This document shows positions 9,130 to 17,834 of a stretch of DNA of 64,000 bases, one piece after another. The translations under genes and the position numbers were made by a program. The DNA lies in NCBI GenBank assembly GCA_001801685.1, contig MGYJ01000017.1:47282-111281 (forward strand), read 5' to 3'. The notes under the pieces were generated by a model that worked only from the letters and a program-made list of their open reading frames with translations, was not told where the DNA came from and did not search any database. Source of the DNA: Gammaproteobacteria bacterium RIFCSPHIGHO2_12_FULL_63_22 (GTDB taxonomy: Bacteria > Pseudomonadota > Gammaproteobacteria > Xanthomonadales > Xanthomonadaceae). Numbering within the stretch: the first letter of the stretch is position 1; each line of letters begins with the position of its first letter.

Positions 9130-10229
9130 AACAGCTGTCCCTGCGGTGACGCCTTGCGCGGCGCAATGAACTGGCTCTCGTCCAGTTCCGGCAGGCGCTC
9201 GAAGCCCAACCGCTTCCAGGCCTTGTCGAAACGCTGCTTGATCAGGTCGGCAAACGGCCCCTGGCCGCGCATGCGGGTGCCAAAGCTGCTGTCGTAGTCC
9301 TTGCCGCCGTGCATCTGCTGCATCAGGCTCATCACGTGTGCGGCGCGGTCGGGATAGTGCAGGTCCAGCCACTCGCGCCAGACTTGCTTGAGTTCGTTTG
9401 GCAGGCGCAACAACACATAGCCGGCCGATGCCGCACCGGCCTCGCGCGATGCCTCCAGGATGTGTTCGAGGTCCTTGTCGGTCACCATCGGGATGACCGG
9501 CGCCACCAGCACGCCGACCGGTACGCCGGCTTCGTGCAAGGCGGCAATGGTCTTGAGCCGCGTGTGCGGCGCGGCAGCGCGCGGTTCCAGCTTTGCCGAC
9601 AGGCGGTTGTCGAGCGTCGTCACCGACAGATACACGTGCACCAGATTCTGCCGCGCCATCGGCGCCAGCAGGTCGAGGTCGCGCAGCACCAGCGCGCTCT
9701 TGGTGACGATGCTGACCGGGTGGCGACAGTCGGCCAGCAGTGCCAGCAGGTCCCGGGTCAGCGTGTATTGCCGTTCGATCGGCTGGTAGCCGTCGGTATT
9801 GATGCCCAACGCAATGGGCGCTGGCACATGCGAGGGTTTGGCGAGTTCCTCGCGCAGGCGATCGACGGCATTGGTCTTGGCGAACAGCCGGGTCTCGAAG
9901 TCCAGCCCCGGCGACAGTTCCAGATAGGCGTGGCTGGGCCGTGCGAAGCAGTACACGCAGCCATGCTCGCAGCCGCGATAGGGATTGATGGACTGGCTGA
10001 AGCCGACGTCCGGCGACTTGTTGCGGCTGATGATGCTGCGGGCGGCTTCTTCGGTAACCGTGGTCTGGAACGGCGCCAGCGAATCGTCGGGCTCGTACAC
10101 CGAGCCCCAGCCATCGTCTTCGCCCACGCGCAGGGTTTTTTCGAAGCGGCCCGCCGGACGCGACGACGAGCCGCGGCCCTTGATGGGCGCAGTCGCCTTG
10201 CGCGGGTCGTCGGAGCCGGTTTCATCCAT
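9126..10229 (-). CDS. PA0069-type radical SAM protein
   Basis: This 367-residue protein carries the radical SAM cluster motif CxxxCxxC in GCEHGCVYCFARPSHAY near residue 95. The sequence around it, with PYRG just before the motif and ELSPGLDFETRLFAKTN after it, matches the PA0069 and spore photoproduct lyase-like group. The reaction is not known for the PA0069 subgroup, so only the family is assigned. The N-terminal 80 residues are basic and polar. It is a single gene on its strand. Confidence 0.88.
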   Translation of the reverse strand: MDETGSDDPRKATAPIKGRGSSSRPAGRFEKTLRVGEDDGWGSVYEPDDSLAPFQTTVTEEAARSIISRNKSPDVGFSQSINPYRGCEHGCVYCFARPSHAYLELSPGLDFETRLFAKTNAVDRLREELAKPSHVPAPIALGINTDGYQPIERQYTLTRDLLALLADCRHPVSIVTKSALVLRDLDLLAPMARQNLVHVYLSVTTLDNRLSAKLEPRAAAPHTRLKTIAALHEAGVPVGVLVAPVIPMVTDKDLEHILEASREAGAASAGYVLLRLPNELKQVWREWLDLHYPDRAAHVMSLMQQMHGGKDYDSSFGTRMRGQGPFADLIKQRFDKAWKRLGFERLPELDESQFIAPRKASPQGQLF

Positions 10230-10284
10230 GGCGACAAGCTTATCGCCTGCCGTCGCATGGACTGCGAACCGGCCCTCGGGCGGT

Positions 10285-10683
10285 TTATTTCTCGTTGATG
10301 CCGGCCTTGCCCGGGCCGATCAGCATGACGGTGATGGCCGCGCACAACATCAGTACCTGGAACTCGACCGCCCAGCCGCCGCTTTGCGGATTGATCACCA
10401 ACAGGTCGGCGCGATGCACCAGGAACAAGGCGAACAGCATGTTGATCGCGACCAGCGCGCCGCCTATGCGCGCGTAGAAACCCGCGATCAGCATCACCGG
10501 TGCCAGCACCTCGCCGACGTACACTCCGTAGGCGAGGAAGGCCGGCAGGCCCTGCGCGGTGACCATGCCGGTGATGGGGTCGATGCCACCCTTCAACTTG
10601 GCGATGCCGTGCAGCAGGATGATGACGCCCAACGACACGCGAAGGATGAATTTGCCGGCCTTGTCGCCCGCCATCGATGCCAT
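10285..10683 (-). CDS. DoxX family integral membrane protein
   Basis: This 132-residue protein has four hydrophobic segments and the DoxX signatures: FILRVSLGVIILLHGIAKL at the N-terminus, a glycine-rich YVGEVLAPVMLIAGFYARIG loop and a final LMLCAAITVMLIG segment. DoxX proteins sit in the inner membrane and are linked to redox or thiol stress in some bacteria. ATG at 10674 would give a product three residues shorter and is equally possible. Confidence 0.85.
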   Translation of the reverse strand: MASMAGDKAGKFILRVSLGVIILLHGIAKLKGGIDPITGMVTAQGLPAFLAYGVYVGEVLAPVMLIAGFYARIGGALVAINMLFALFLVHRADLLVINPQSGGWAVEFQVLMLCAAITVMLIGPGKAGINEK

Positions 10684-10736
10684 GTCAAATCTCCGCGCTA
10701 TGGGTATGAAGCGCCGAGCATAACCAAATTCAGCGA

Positions 10737-11570
10737 CTACGGCGTGTCACGCGGGTGGGCACGCTCGGGCGGGCCGAACAACTGCCTGAGGCGTGAGCCC
10801 AGCGACTGCGGCCGCGCCGCATCGCGGAACATCGCGATCCATTCGTGGAAGGTCAGCACCAGCGGATTGTGCGAGCGGATCGGCTGGACGATGCCGTAGC
10901 GGCACGGTTCGGCGGGGTCTTCCTCGACGAAGCTGCCGAACAGCTTGTCCCAGATGATGAGCACGCCGGCATAGTTGCGGTCGATGTAAAGCGGATTGCT
11001 GGCGTGGTGCACACGATGGTGCGACGGGGTGTTGAAGACCTTCTCCAGCCAGCCCAGTTTGCCGACCGCCTCGGTATGCACGAAGAACTGGAAGGCCAGG
11101 TTGATGGCCACCACCACCACGATGTGCGTCGGCGAGAATCCGATGAAGGCCAGGGGCAGCCAGAACAGCCACATGCCCGAGAGCGGATAGGTCAGGCTTT
11201 GCCGGAACGCCGTGGACAGGTTCAGTCGTTCCGACGAGTGGTGGGTAACGTGCGAGGCCCACATCCAGCGGATGCGGTGATGCGCCCGGTGGAAGAAGTA
11301 GTAGAAGAAATCCTGGGCGACGAACAAGGCCGCGATGCTCCAGCCCGTGGCCGGAAAGTCGAAAAGTCGGTAGCGATGGACCCACCAGTAGATGCCGATT
11401 ACCGCCGCCCAAGCCAGCGCGTCCCCGATCTGGTGCATCAGCGCCAGGGCGATGTTGGAGGCCGTGTCCACCAGGCTGTAGACCGGCCGGCGGTGTCGCC
11501 AGTACCAGGCTTCCCAAGCGATGAAGGCGAGGAATACCGGCGCCAGGGCGAGAAGGATCCAATCCTGCAT
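10737..11570 (-). CDS. Sterol desaturase / fatty acid hydroxylase family protein
   Basis: The 277-residue membrane protein carries the full set of His-box motifs that bind a di-iron centre: HRAHH, HVTHHSSE and, near the C-terminus, HHRVHH after HTEAV. Several transmembrane segments surround the first two boxes. Members hydroxylate or desaturate lipid chains using O2. The start at 11570 shares one base with the stop of the SRPBCC gene upstream, so the two are probably translated together, which suggests a lipid or hydrophobic ligand link. Confidence 0.9.
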   Translation of the reverse strand: MQDWILLALAPVFLAFIAWEAWYWRHRRPVYSLVDTASNIALALMHQIGDALAWAAVIGIYWWVHRYRLFDFPATGWSIAALFVAQDFFYYFFHRAHHRIRWMWASHVTHHSSERLNLSTAFRQSLTYPLSGMWLFWLPLAFIGFSPTHIVVVVAINLAFQFFVHTEAVGKLGWLEKVFNTPSHHRVHHASNPLYIDRNYAGVLIIWDKLFGSFVEEDPAEPCRYGIVQPIRSHNPLVLTFHEWIAMFRDAARPQSLGSRLRQLFGPPERAHPRDTP

Positions 11571-12055
11571 CAGGCGGCGCCGGGCGGGCGGGGCTGCGCA
11601 TGCGCGGCAGCCATGTTTGCCAGGCAGCGTCGCATCGCGCCCGTCATGCAGATCTTCAACAGCGGCCATGCGAGCGGCCACGCGAACGGGCTGGCCAGCG
11701 TGAAGTGGTAATCCCAGCGCAGGCGGGTGCCATCGCCCGATGCGGTAGCCGTCCAGTCCGCCTCGCCACGCCGCACCAGCCAGGAAAATGGCCGGCCGAA
11801 GCCGGTCAGCACGTAGGCGTGCCGAAGCGGTGGGTCGAGCACGGTCACCGCCTCCGACAGTTGCGAGCCGTCCTTGCTGAGCACGCGGCGGATCGAACCG
11901 GGCCGCAGCGGCGCGTCGACGATGACCGACTCGATGCCTGCAATGGGGCCGTAGCCGGTGAAAAATTCGGGAAAGCGAACCGGGTCAACCGTCATGGCGA
12001 ACGCGGGCCGCAACGGAGCGGCGACGAAGGTTTCGGCCTGGCAGTGGACTTTCAT
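11570..12055 (-). CDS. SRPBCC (START-like) family protein
   Basis: The 161-residue protein has the order of a START/polyketide-cyclase fold: a first strand with VHCQAETFVAAPL, a helix (FPEFFTGYGP), a central sheet with Trp and Arg residues (LRWDYHFTL) and a long C-terminal helix. These proteins form a hydrophobic pocket. It is upstream of, and coupled to, the fatty acid hydroxylase. The start at 12055 precedes the first strand; an in-frame ATG 30 bases upstream adds an unlikely basic tail. Confidence 0.8.
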   Translation of the reverse strand: MKVHCQAETFVAAPLRPAFAMTVDPVRFPEFFTGYGPIAGIESVIVDAPLRPGSIRRVLSKDGSQLSEAVTVLDPPLRHAYVLTGFGRPFSWLVRRGEADWTATASGDGTRLRWDYHFTLASPFAWPLAWPLLKICMTGAMRRCLANMAAAHAQPRPPGAA

Positions 12056-12181
12056 GGTTTGCAGTTTCGACCTGTGCGCGTGCACTGTAAAGATTGTTCA
12101 CTCAGCAGTAGGATTGCAACGCGTAAGCTGCGGGCGACAGTCCGATTGACTGCGTGCACACCAACCCTACGAGGAGGTTCC

Positions 12182-12847
12182 ATGAGCACCAAAGGTAACG
12201 GGAACAACAAAGGAATAGGTGGTGCGATTTCCAGCGCCGCCGATACGGTCTCCAGTGCGGCATCGTCGGTGGTAAGTGACGTTTCGCAGGCTGCGCGCAA
12301 TGCCGGCGACGCCGTGGCCAAGGCCACCGCGCCGGCGCGCCGCAAGGTTGCGAAGGTTGCCAAGCAGGCTAGCGACGCCGTCGGCGATGCAGTGACCAGC
12401 GCCCGCAAGCGCGTCGCCGCCGCCCGCAAGAAGGCTGCCAAGAAGTCGCCTGCCCGCAAGCCGGCGGCGAAGAAGGCAGCGGCAAAGAAGACGGCCACCA
12501 AGAAGCCGGCAGCGAAGAAGGCCGTGGCCAGGAAGAAGCCTGCCGCCAAGAAAGCCGCGCGCAAGGTCACCGCCAAGACCGCCGTGAAGCGCGTGGTGAA
12601 GAAGCTCGTGAAGGCCGAGCGCAAGGCCGTGACCGGCGCCAAGTCTGCGACCAAGAAGGCCACCAAGGCTGTTCGCAAGACCACCGCGAAGGTCAAGAAG
12701 TCCGTGCGCAAGGCTGAGGCCGCCGTCGGTCGCGCCGCGACCAATGCCGGTCGCCGCATGACCCGCGCCGCCACCAAGAAGGCGCCTGCGAAGAAGGCCG
12801 CCAAGAAGGTCGCGAAGAAGCCGGCGAAGAAAGCTTCAAAGAAGTAG
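12182..12847 (+). CDS. Histone H1-like Lys/Ala-rich nucleoid protein
   Basis: This 221-residue protein follows a strong Shine-Dalgarno (GAGGAGG, 6 bases). Residues 1-75 are Ala/Ser/Val-rich and would form an amphipathic helix (SSAADTVSSAASSVVSD). From about 75 onward it is built of Lys-Ala-Pro repeats (KKAAKK, PAAKK, PAKKA) like eukaryotic H1 tails and the bacterial AlgP/HctB-type proteins. It should bind DNA without sequence specificity and compact it. The repeats make length variation by recombination likely. A hairpin lies 40 bases after the stop. Confidence 0.88.
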   Translation: MSTKGNGNNKGIGGAISSAADTVSSAASSVVSDVSQAARNAGDAVAKATAPARRKVAKVAKQASDAVGDAVTSARKRVAAARKKAAKKSPARKPAAKKAAAKKTATKKPAAKKAVARKKPAAKKAARKVTAKTAVKRVVKKLVKAERKAVTGAKSATKKATKAVRKTTAKVKKSVRKAEAAVGRAATNAGRRMTRAATKKAPAKKAAKKVAKKPAKKASKK

Positions 12848-12886
12848 GCAAGCGCGGGCCAGGCAGGCCTTCGAGCCTTGCCGATC

Positions 12887-12917
12887 AAGTCCCCGGCCCG
12901 GAATGGGTCGGGGACTT
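12887..12917. terminator. Hairpin after histone-like gene, possible terminator
   Basis: AAGTCCCCG and CGGGGACTT form a 9-bp stem around a loop that itself can pair CCC with GGG. No T-run follows on either strand, so it may act as a processing or Rho-related end rather than a classic terminator. Confidence 0.45.
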
Positions 12918-12973
12918 CGGGACCGACGCCGTGCGGCAAGCGGCGTAGAATCGCCGGTCCGGAGGGTTGGCCG

Positions 12974-13693
12974 ATGCCCATCAGGATTACCCAGAAGATC
13001 AAGCGTTTCTCTGTTGCCGAACCGACCAGGCCGGCACAGCCCGACAGCGCGCCAGCGCCCGGCACAGTGGCAAATGCAACGAAGGATCCGGCGACCGACG
13101 TCGTGCAGATGCACGAAAAGCTCGAGCGCCCCGAAGTACTGATCGGCAGTACCTACAAGATCAAGTCACCGCTGGTGGAGCACGCCATGTACGTGACCAT
13201 CAACGACATCGTCTTGAACGAAGGCACCGAGCACGAGCTGCGGCGGCCTTTCGAGGTCTTCATCAATTCCAAGAACATGGACCACTTCCAGTGGATCGTG
13301 GCGCTGACGCGCATCATGAGCGCGGTATTCCGCAAGGGCGGCGACGTGACCTTCCTGGTGGACGAGATGAAGGCGGTGTTCGACCCGCGAGGTGGTTACT
13401 TCAAGGCGGGTGGCGTGTACATGCCGTCCATCGTTGCCGAGATCGGCAGCGTGGTCGAGGAGCACCTCAAGTCCATCGGCATGATCGCCAGCCCAGGGAT
13501 GGACGAGGCGCAGCGCGCCTTGGTCGAGCAAAAACGCGCGGCCTACGAAAAGAAGCAGCCAGTGCCGGATGCCGCCGCTCCCGATGGATTCCCGCCCGGC
13601 GCCAGCCTGTGCCTGAAGTGCAACACCCAGGCCATGGTCATGATGGACGGCTGCCAGACCTGCCTGTCCTGTGGCTACTCGAAATGCGGGTAA
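12974..13693 (+). CDS. nrdJb: NrdJb chain of split class II ribonucleotide reductase
   Basis: This 239-residue protein matches the NrdJb half of the adenosylcobalamin-dependent (class II) reductase described in Pseudomonas. Visible family blocks include IGSTYKIKSPLVEHAMYV, RRPFEVFINSKNM and MPSIVAEIGSVVEEHLKSIG. The C-terminus has a four-Cys Zn-ribbon pattern (CLKCNT ... CQTCLSCGYSKCG). The large catalytic chain NrdJa, normally its neighbour, is absent from this window. NrdJb is needed together with NrdJa, so either nrdJa is elsewhere or this is a remnant; the reading frame is intact. Confidence 0.85.
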   Translation: MPIRITQKIKRFSVAEPTRPAQPDSAPAPGTVANATKDPATDVVQMHEKLERPEVLIGSTYKIKSPLVEHAMYVTINDIVLNEGTEHELRRPFEVFINSKNMDHFQWIVALTRIMSAVFRKGGDVTFLVDEMKAVFDPRGGYFKAGGVYMPSIVAEIGSVVEEHLKSIGMIASPGMDEAQRALVEQKRAAYEKKQPVPDAAAPDGFPPGASLCLKCNTQAMVMMDGCQTCLSCGYSKCG

Positions 13694-13773
13694 TCGCCCG
13701 AATGCCCGCAAGACGCCCAAATAACTGAGCTTGGATCACGTTTGACCCGCTCGCCATGCGTTAGTGTGCGGCC

Positions 13774-16011
13774 ATGGCCTGTCCGCTCTCCACGACCTTC
13801 CGCGTTTTGCGTCGCCTGCCGCCGATCGGCCCTCGACTCCGCAGCGTCGCCCTGTTCGCCATGCTGGCCTCGAGCTGGGCGGGACTCGCCGTCGCCGATG
13901 GTCAGCCGGTCCATCAGGAAGTCCCGCGACATCCGCTGGAGTTGCGCGCGCTGGTGGATCCTGCCGGCGTGCTGGCCGAATTGCCAGCGTTGTTGAAGAA
14001 GGCCGAGCTGGCCCGTGACTATCGCGAGTTGGCACTGCTGCGCGTAGCCCAGGCCAACGCATGTCGGGTGAAGGCCGACTGGACTTGCCAGCGCGACGCC
14101 GGCGTGCAGGCGCGGCTGGCAGCCGAAGCGGGCGGACTGCCTGTGCTGGAGGTGCGGGGGCTGATCGCTGAAGCACGCGGTCGAATTTCAATGCAGGACT
14201 TCACTCGCGGCGAACATTCGCTCGGCGACGCCGAGCGCCGTCTCGCGATCCACCCATTCCCCGAGATGAAAGCCGACATCTATCTCGCCTATTCGTCGCT
14301 CAGCTACACGTTGGGGAAGCATGCGGCGGCGGCCGACCATGCGCAGAAGGGGCTCGATGCGCTCGGCACGGTTCCGGCGCCCACCATCCGCGTCCGCCTC
14401 TTGCGCAATCGCGCCAACGCGCTGGCGCAGCTCGGGCGGCGCAACGAGGCCAAGCTGTTGGTCGAAAAGGGATTGGAGTTGGCAGGCCCGTTGAACGACC
14501 CGAAGCTCAGCGCCGAGTTGTACCTCGAGCATGCGCGCATCGCACGGCTGGAGGGCGACACCCGAACCGCGACGGACAATGGCCGTCGCATCCTCGAATT
14601 GGCGCAAAGCCTGCGCGCTTCGCAATTGGTCGGCCTGGGCCACGAGATCCTGGGACTGGCCGCGCAGGACGAGGGTGACGCATCGCTGGCCGAGACCGAG
14701 CTGCGCGCGGCGGTGGAAAGTTTCCATGCGCAGGCCAATGAGCGTGACGAGCGCCGTGTGCTCCGATCGTTGGTGGCCGGACTGCTGGACAGTCCGCGAC
14801 CGCCGGCGGACCTGCCGTTGCTTACCCGCCGCTTGGTCGAGTTGGAAACCACGCTCGATACGCGCGACCAGATGCTGGCCGGCGACGACCTGGACGCGCG
14901 ACTCAAATACGCCCAGCAGGAGTTCGACGTCCAGCGCCTGCAAGCCAGCGCGGCGCTGACCCGCGAACGCGAAGCCGCGTCGGCCGGCCGGCAGAGATTC
15001 GCCCAGGCCATCGCCGGGATGAGCATCGGCCTGCTGGTGCTGGTGGGCATCTTCTTCCTGTGGCAGCGAAGGTTGAACACTCGCCTGCGCCAGGCGGTAA
15101 CTCGCCTCAGCCAGAGCGAGCAGGAGCTGTCAGCGAGCGAAGGCCGATTGCGCACGATTACCGACAGCATCCCTGCGCTGATCTCGCGGATAGACAAGCA
15201 CGAGCGCTACGTCTTCATGAACGCGCGTGCCTTTCGTGTGTTCGGCACGAAACCCGAAGAACTTCTGGGCAAGACCATCCTGGAGGTCCGCGGGCCGGAG
15301 CAACATGCCTTGGTAAAACCCCATGTTGAAGCTGCGCTTCGCGGCGAGGCCGTCAGCTTCGAAGGCTTCATCGACCTGCGCGGCCAGGGCCTGCATTACC
15401 AGTCCAGCTTCGTGCCAGACCGGGACGCCAATGGGGATGTGCAGGGATTTTTTGCCTTCACCTTCGACATCACCCAACTCAAGCTGGCGGAGGCGGAACT
15501 CGATCGGCTTGCCCGCATCGACAGCCTGACCGGCGTTTCGAATCGTCGGGATTTCGGCGACCGGCTGCATGCCGCGCTCGCGCGCTGCCAGCGCGAGGAG
15601 GAGGGAATCGCATTGCTCTGCCTGGACATCGACAAGTTCAAGGACATCAATGACGGCCACGGGCATCCCGTCGGAGATGCCGTCATCCTGGCATTTGCCG
15701 CCCGATTGAAGGCGGTACTGCGCGAAGATGACGTGGTTGCGCGCCTGGGCGGCGATGAGTTCATGGTGCTGCTCGAGAATCCCGGGCCGGAGACGGCCGG
15801 CATCGTGGCCGGCAAGATCGTCGCGGCGATGCGCGATCCGATCCAGATCGATGACTTGTCCCTGCCGGTCAGCGTCAGCATTGGCGTGGCCTACAGTGCC
15901 GGCGCATTGCCTGCCGAACAATTGATGTCGCGTGCGGACGCCGCCTTGTACGCAGCCAAGTCGGCCGGGCGAAACAACTGGCGCGCTGCGCCCGTTGAAG
16001 CCGGTGCCTAG
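13774..16011 (+). CDS. Membrane-anchored diguanylate cyclase with PAS domain
   Basis: The 745-residue protein makes cyclic di-GMP. A signal or membrane anchor lies at residues 22-45, a TPR-like helical sensor region covers about 50-400, a transmembrane helix is near 410-430 (AGMSIGLLVLVGIFFLW), a PAS domain spans about 455-570 and a GGDEF domain about 580-740. The active site is an intact GGDEF (ARLGGDEFMVLL). An RxxD inhibitory site (REDD) lies five residues before it, so product inhibition is expected. The signal sensed by the periplasmic part is unknown. No partner gene is adjacent. Confidence 0.93.
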   Translation: MACPLSTTFRVLRRLPPIGPRLRSVALFAMLASSWAGLAVADGQPVHQEVPRHPLELRALVDPAGVLAELPALLKKAELARDYRELALLRVAQANACRVKADWTCQRDAGVQARLAAEAGGLPVLEVRGLIAEARGRISMQDFTRGEHSLGDAERRLAIHPFPEMKADIYLAYSSLSYTLGKHAAAADHAQKGLDALGTVPAPTIRVRLLRNRANALAQLGRRNEAKLLVEKGLELAGPLNDPKLSAELYLEHARIARLEGDTRTATDNGRRILELAQSLRASQLVGLGHEILGLAAQDEGDASLAETELRAAVESFHAQANERDERRVLRSLVAGLLDSPRPPADLPLLTRRLVELETTLDTRDQMLAGDDLDARLKYAQQEFDVQRLQASAALTREREAASAGRQRFAQAIAGMSIGLLVLVGIFFLWQRRLNTRLRQAVTRLSQSEQELSASEGRLRTITDSIPALISRIDKHERYVFMNARAFRVFGTKPEELLGKTILEVRGPEQHALVKPHVEAALRGEAVSFEGFIDLRGQGLHYQSSFVPDRDANGDVQGFFAFTFDITQLKLAEAELDRLARIDSLTGVSNRRDFGDRLHAALARCQREEEGIALLCLDIDKFKDINDGHGHPVGDAVILAFAARLKAVLREDDVVARLGGDEFMVLLENPGPETAGIVAGKIVAAMRDPIQIDDLSLPVSVSIGVAYSAGALPAEQLMSRADAALYAAKSAGRNNWRAAPVEAGA

Positions 16012-16021
16012 CCAACGTGCA

Positions 16022-16426
16022 CTAGGCCTCGGGCAACTCGTAGTCGAGTTCGTAGAAGTGTCGGCCTTCGTCAATCCTGATGCGCAGGCGTCCCGAGATG
16101 CCTGACAGTTCCCCGGTGCCCGAGTCCGGGACCACCATGATGTCCAGCGTCGGCGCACCGCGATCCATCGTGCCGCTGTGCTGAAGCGAAAAACTTCCCG
16201 AACGGCCGTGCAAGCTGCCCGTCACGCGGTCCAGCGCGACATACGCGGCCGAGCCGGGCGTGGGTGTTCGCGTCGCCAGCATCTGGCCCAGGGCGCTCGC
16301 CTGCAAGTCGCCGTGGAAGCGCTTGGACAGCGCCATCCGGCCGATGCTTTCATCGCCGATGCCGTCTTCGGCGGGCAGTGGCGTCACGGTGACGTCAAAG
16401 GCGCCGGCGGCGTGGCGTGCGCTCAA
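16022..16426 (-). CDS. DUF3224 protein
   Basis: This 134-residue protein matches the DUF3224 layout: a core of alternating strands with SKRFHGDLQASALGQML near the start, ALDRVTGSLHGRSGSFSLQHSG in the middle and a final GISGRLRIRIDEGRHFYELDYEL. It probably forms a small calycin-like beta barrel. Its function is not known. It overlaps the small gene upstream by 4 bases, forming a two-gene unit. Confidence 0.87.
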   Translation of the reverse strand: MSARHAAGAFDVTVTPLPAEDGIGDESIGRMALSKRFHGDLQASALGQMLATRTPTPGSAAYVALDRVTGSLHGRSGSFSLQHSGTMDRGAPTLDIMVVPDSGTGELSGISGRLRIRIDEGRHFYELDYELPEA

Positions 16427-16662
16427 AGATTGTTTCCCGGTTCCCAGGTTTTTATCGGTCGGCGGTCGAGGCCTGACCGGCGCTCGGCCTGGAAGCGGAT
16501 TTCCTGGCGGCGGTCGGCGAGCTGGCGCCGTTCCTTGCCGCTTCGTGTGTCGGCATGGAATTTGACCGGCGCGGCGGGCGCATTGGCTGCCGTCACTTTG
16601 TCATCCATCGGCTCGAGGGCCAGTTGGTCGAACGGAATGTCGAATTTGTCAGTAGGGGCCAT
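16423..16662 (-). CDS. Small hypothetical protein with Arg-Arg repeats
   Basis: This 79-residue protein has no known domain. Its C-terminal half contains two close copies of an Arg-rich pattern (SGKERRQLADRR and ERRSGLDRR) that resembles the short basic motif seen next to some signalling domains. It overlaps DUF3224 by 4 bases and is probably co-translated with it. It may bind nucleic acid or a partner, but nothing in the sequence settles this. Confidence 0.7.
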   Translation of the reverse strand: MAPTDKFDIPFDQLALEPMDDKVTAANAPAAPVKFHADTRSGKERRQLADRRQEIRFQAERRSGLDRRPIKTWEPGNNL

Positions 16663-16861
16663 GGCTATCTCTCCCAGCGACCAGGCGGCACGCGCCGCTC
16701 CATCTAGTCTATCAACGAATTCGAATGGACCCGTCGGCCACCCGCAGCCTGCCCCGGGCCGCCTGAAGCGTGGGTGAGCCGGGGATGCCGGCAGGAAAAC
16801 TTCCCGGCCCGGTCCGTGGTCGAATCATGGATGAGTGTCCCACCGACTCACAGGCGAGACG

Positions 16862-17419
16862 ATGAAACCAAGCACGATTCCTTTCCTGATCTTCCTGGTC
16901 GGCCTGCTCGGCCTGGCGGGAGCCATGCCGGCCGCGGCATCCGACGATGGCTTCCGTCCGCTGCCGCGCGACAGCGTCGAGCAGCAGACCTACCAGCGCA
17001 GCCGGTCCCTGGCCCTGCAACTGGTGCGCGACGCGCAACCCACGCTCGGCTTCGGCCATCGCCGCCTGGCCGACCATGTGATCAGCGAACTCGTCGGCGT
17101 TCGATTCCTCGCTTCGTCCACGGCTGGCTCGCGCCGACTTTGCCGGGATCGCCGCTACAGCCTGTTCGTGCGGACGGCGCGCCCGGATGTCATTCATGTC
17201 TGTGACGAAGTCCGCCCGCATGCGCGCAGCGCCGACGCGGACGCGATCGCGCGGCTGGCGCAAGCCTTCGTGCACGAGGCCGTGCACCTGACCGGTGACC
17301 TGGACGAATGCGCTGCGATGGACTTCGAGCTGGCGGTGATGCGCCGGACCATCGGCATCCGCACGCAGGGCAGCCAGATCAGTTACGGGGCGCGCTGCGG
17401 CCGGATGGGTGCACGTTAG
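16862..17419 (+). CDS. Secreted protein with a zincin-like HExxH motif
   Basis: The 185-residue product has a clear signal peptide (FLIFLVGLLGLAGAMPAAA) and, near residues 138-150, the motif HEAVHLTGDLDECAA. This fits a zinc metallopeptidase core: HExxH plus a Glu further on. I do not recognise the family, and the protein is small, so a peptidase role is an inference. Four Cys suggest disulfides in the periplasm. It stands upstream of the DUF1428 gene on the same strand. Confidence 0.7.
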   Translation: MKPSTIPFLIFLVGLLGLAGAMPAAASDDGFRPLPRDSVEQQTYQRSRSLALQLVRDAQPTLGFGHRRLADHVISELVGVRFLASSTAGSRRLCRDRRYSLFVRTARPDVIHVCDEVRPHARSADADAIARLAQAFVHEAVHLTGDLDECAAMDFELAVMRRTIGIRTQGSQISYGARCGRMGAR

Positions 17420-17464
17420 TCGGGGCAGGGACATAATCGGGGCACCCATTCATCCGGAGGTCCC

Positions 17465-17824
17465 ATGAGCTACGTAGATGGTTTCGTTTTGGCCGTCCCC
17501 ACCAAGAACCTCGCGGCCTACAAGCGCATGGCGAAACTCGGGGCGAAGATCTGGATGGAACATGGCGCCCTGGAATATCGGGAATGCGTCGCCGATGACG
17601 TGAAGCCCGGCAAGCTCACGTCCTTCCCGCAAAGCGTGAAGCTGAAGAAGGGCGAGACCGTGGTCTTTTCCTGGATCGTCTACAAGTCGCGCGCAAGTCG
17701 CGATCGCATCAACGCCAAGGTGATGAAGGACCCACGGCTGGCCGAATTCATGGATCCCAAATCGCTGCCCTTCGACGGCAAGCGGATGTTCTGGGGTGGA
17801 TTCAAGACTTTCGTGAAAGCCTGA
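17465..17824 (+). CDS. DUF1428 family protein (YbaA-like)
   Basis: The 119-residue protein matches the DUF1428 pattern from the first residues: MSYVDGFVLAVPTKNLAAYK, then WMEHGALEYRECVADDV and a closing MFWGGFKTFV. It folds as a ferredoxin-like dimeric alpha/beta barrel in related structures. The function is not established. The RBS GGAGG lies 4 bases before the start at 17465. The next gene begins within 15 bases. Confidence 0.9.
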   Translation: MSYVDGFVLAVPTKNLAAYKRMAKLGAKIWMEHGALEYRECVADDVKPGKLTSFPQSVKLKKGETVVFSWIVYKSRASRDRINAKVMKDPRLAEFMDPKSLPFDGKRMFWGGFKTFVKA

Positions 17825-17834
17825 GGGGTCCGTG

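Noticed and set aside
7303..9372. 689-codon open frame on the minus strand
   Set aside because: It lies opposite the S9 peptidase and the end of the radical SAM gene, both with intact catalytic motifs. Long antisense frames are common in GC-rich DNA, and its translation shows no domain.
10285..10899. 304-codon plus-strand frame over the DoxX and hydroxylase region
   Set aside because: It is antisense to genes with clear membrane and His-box motifs.
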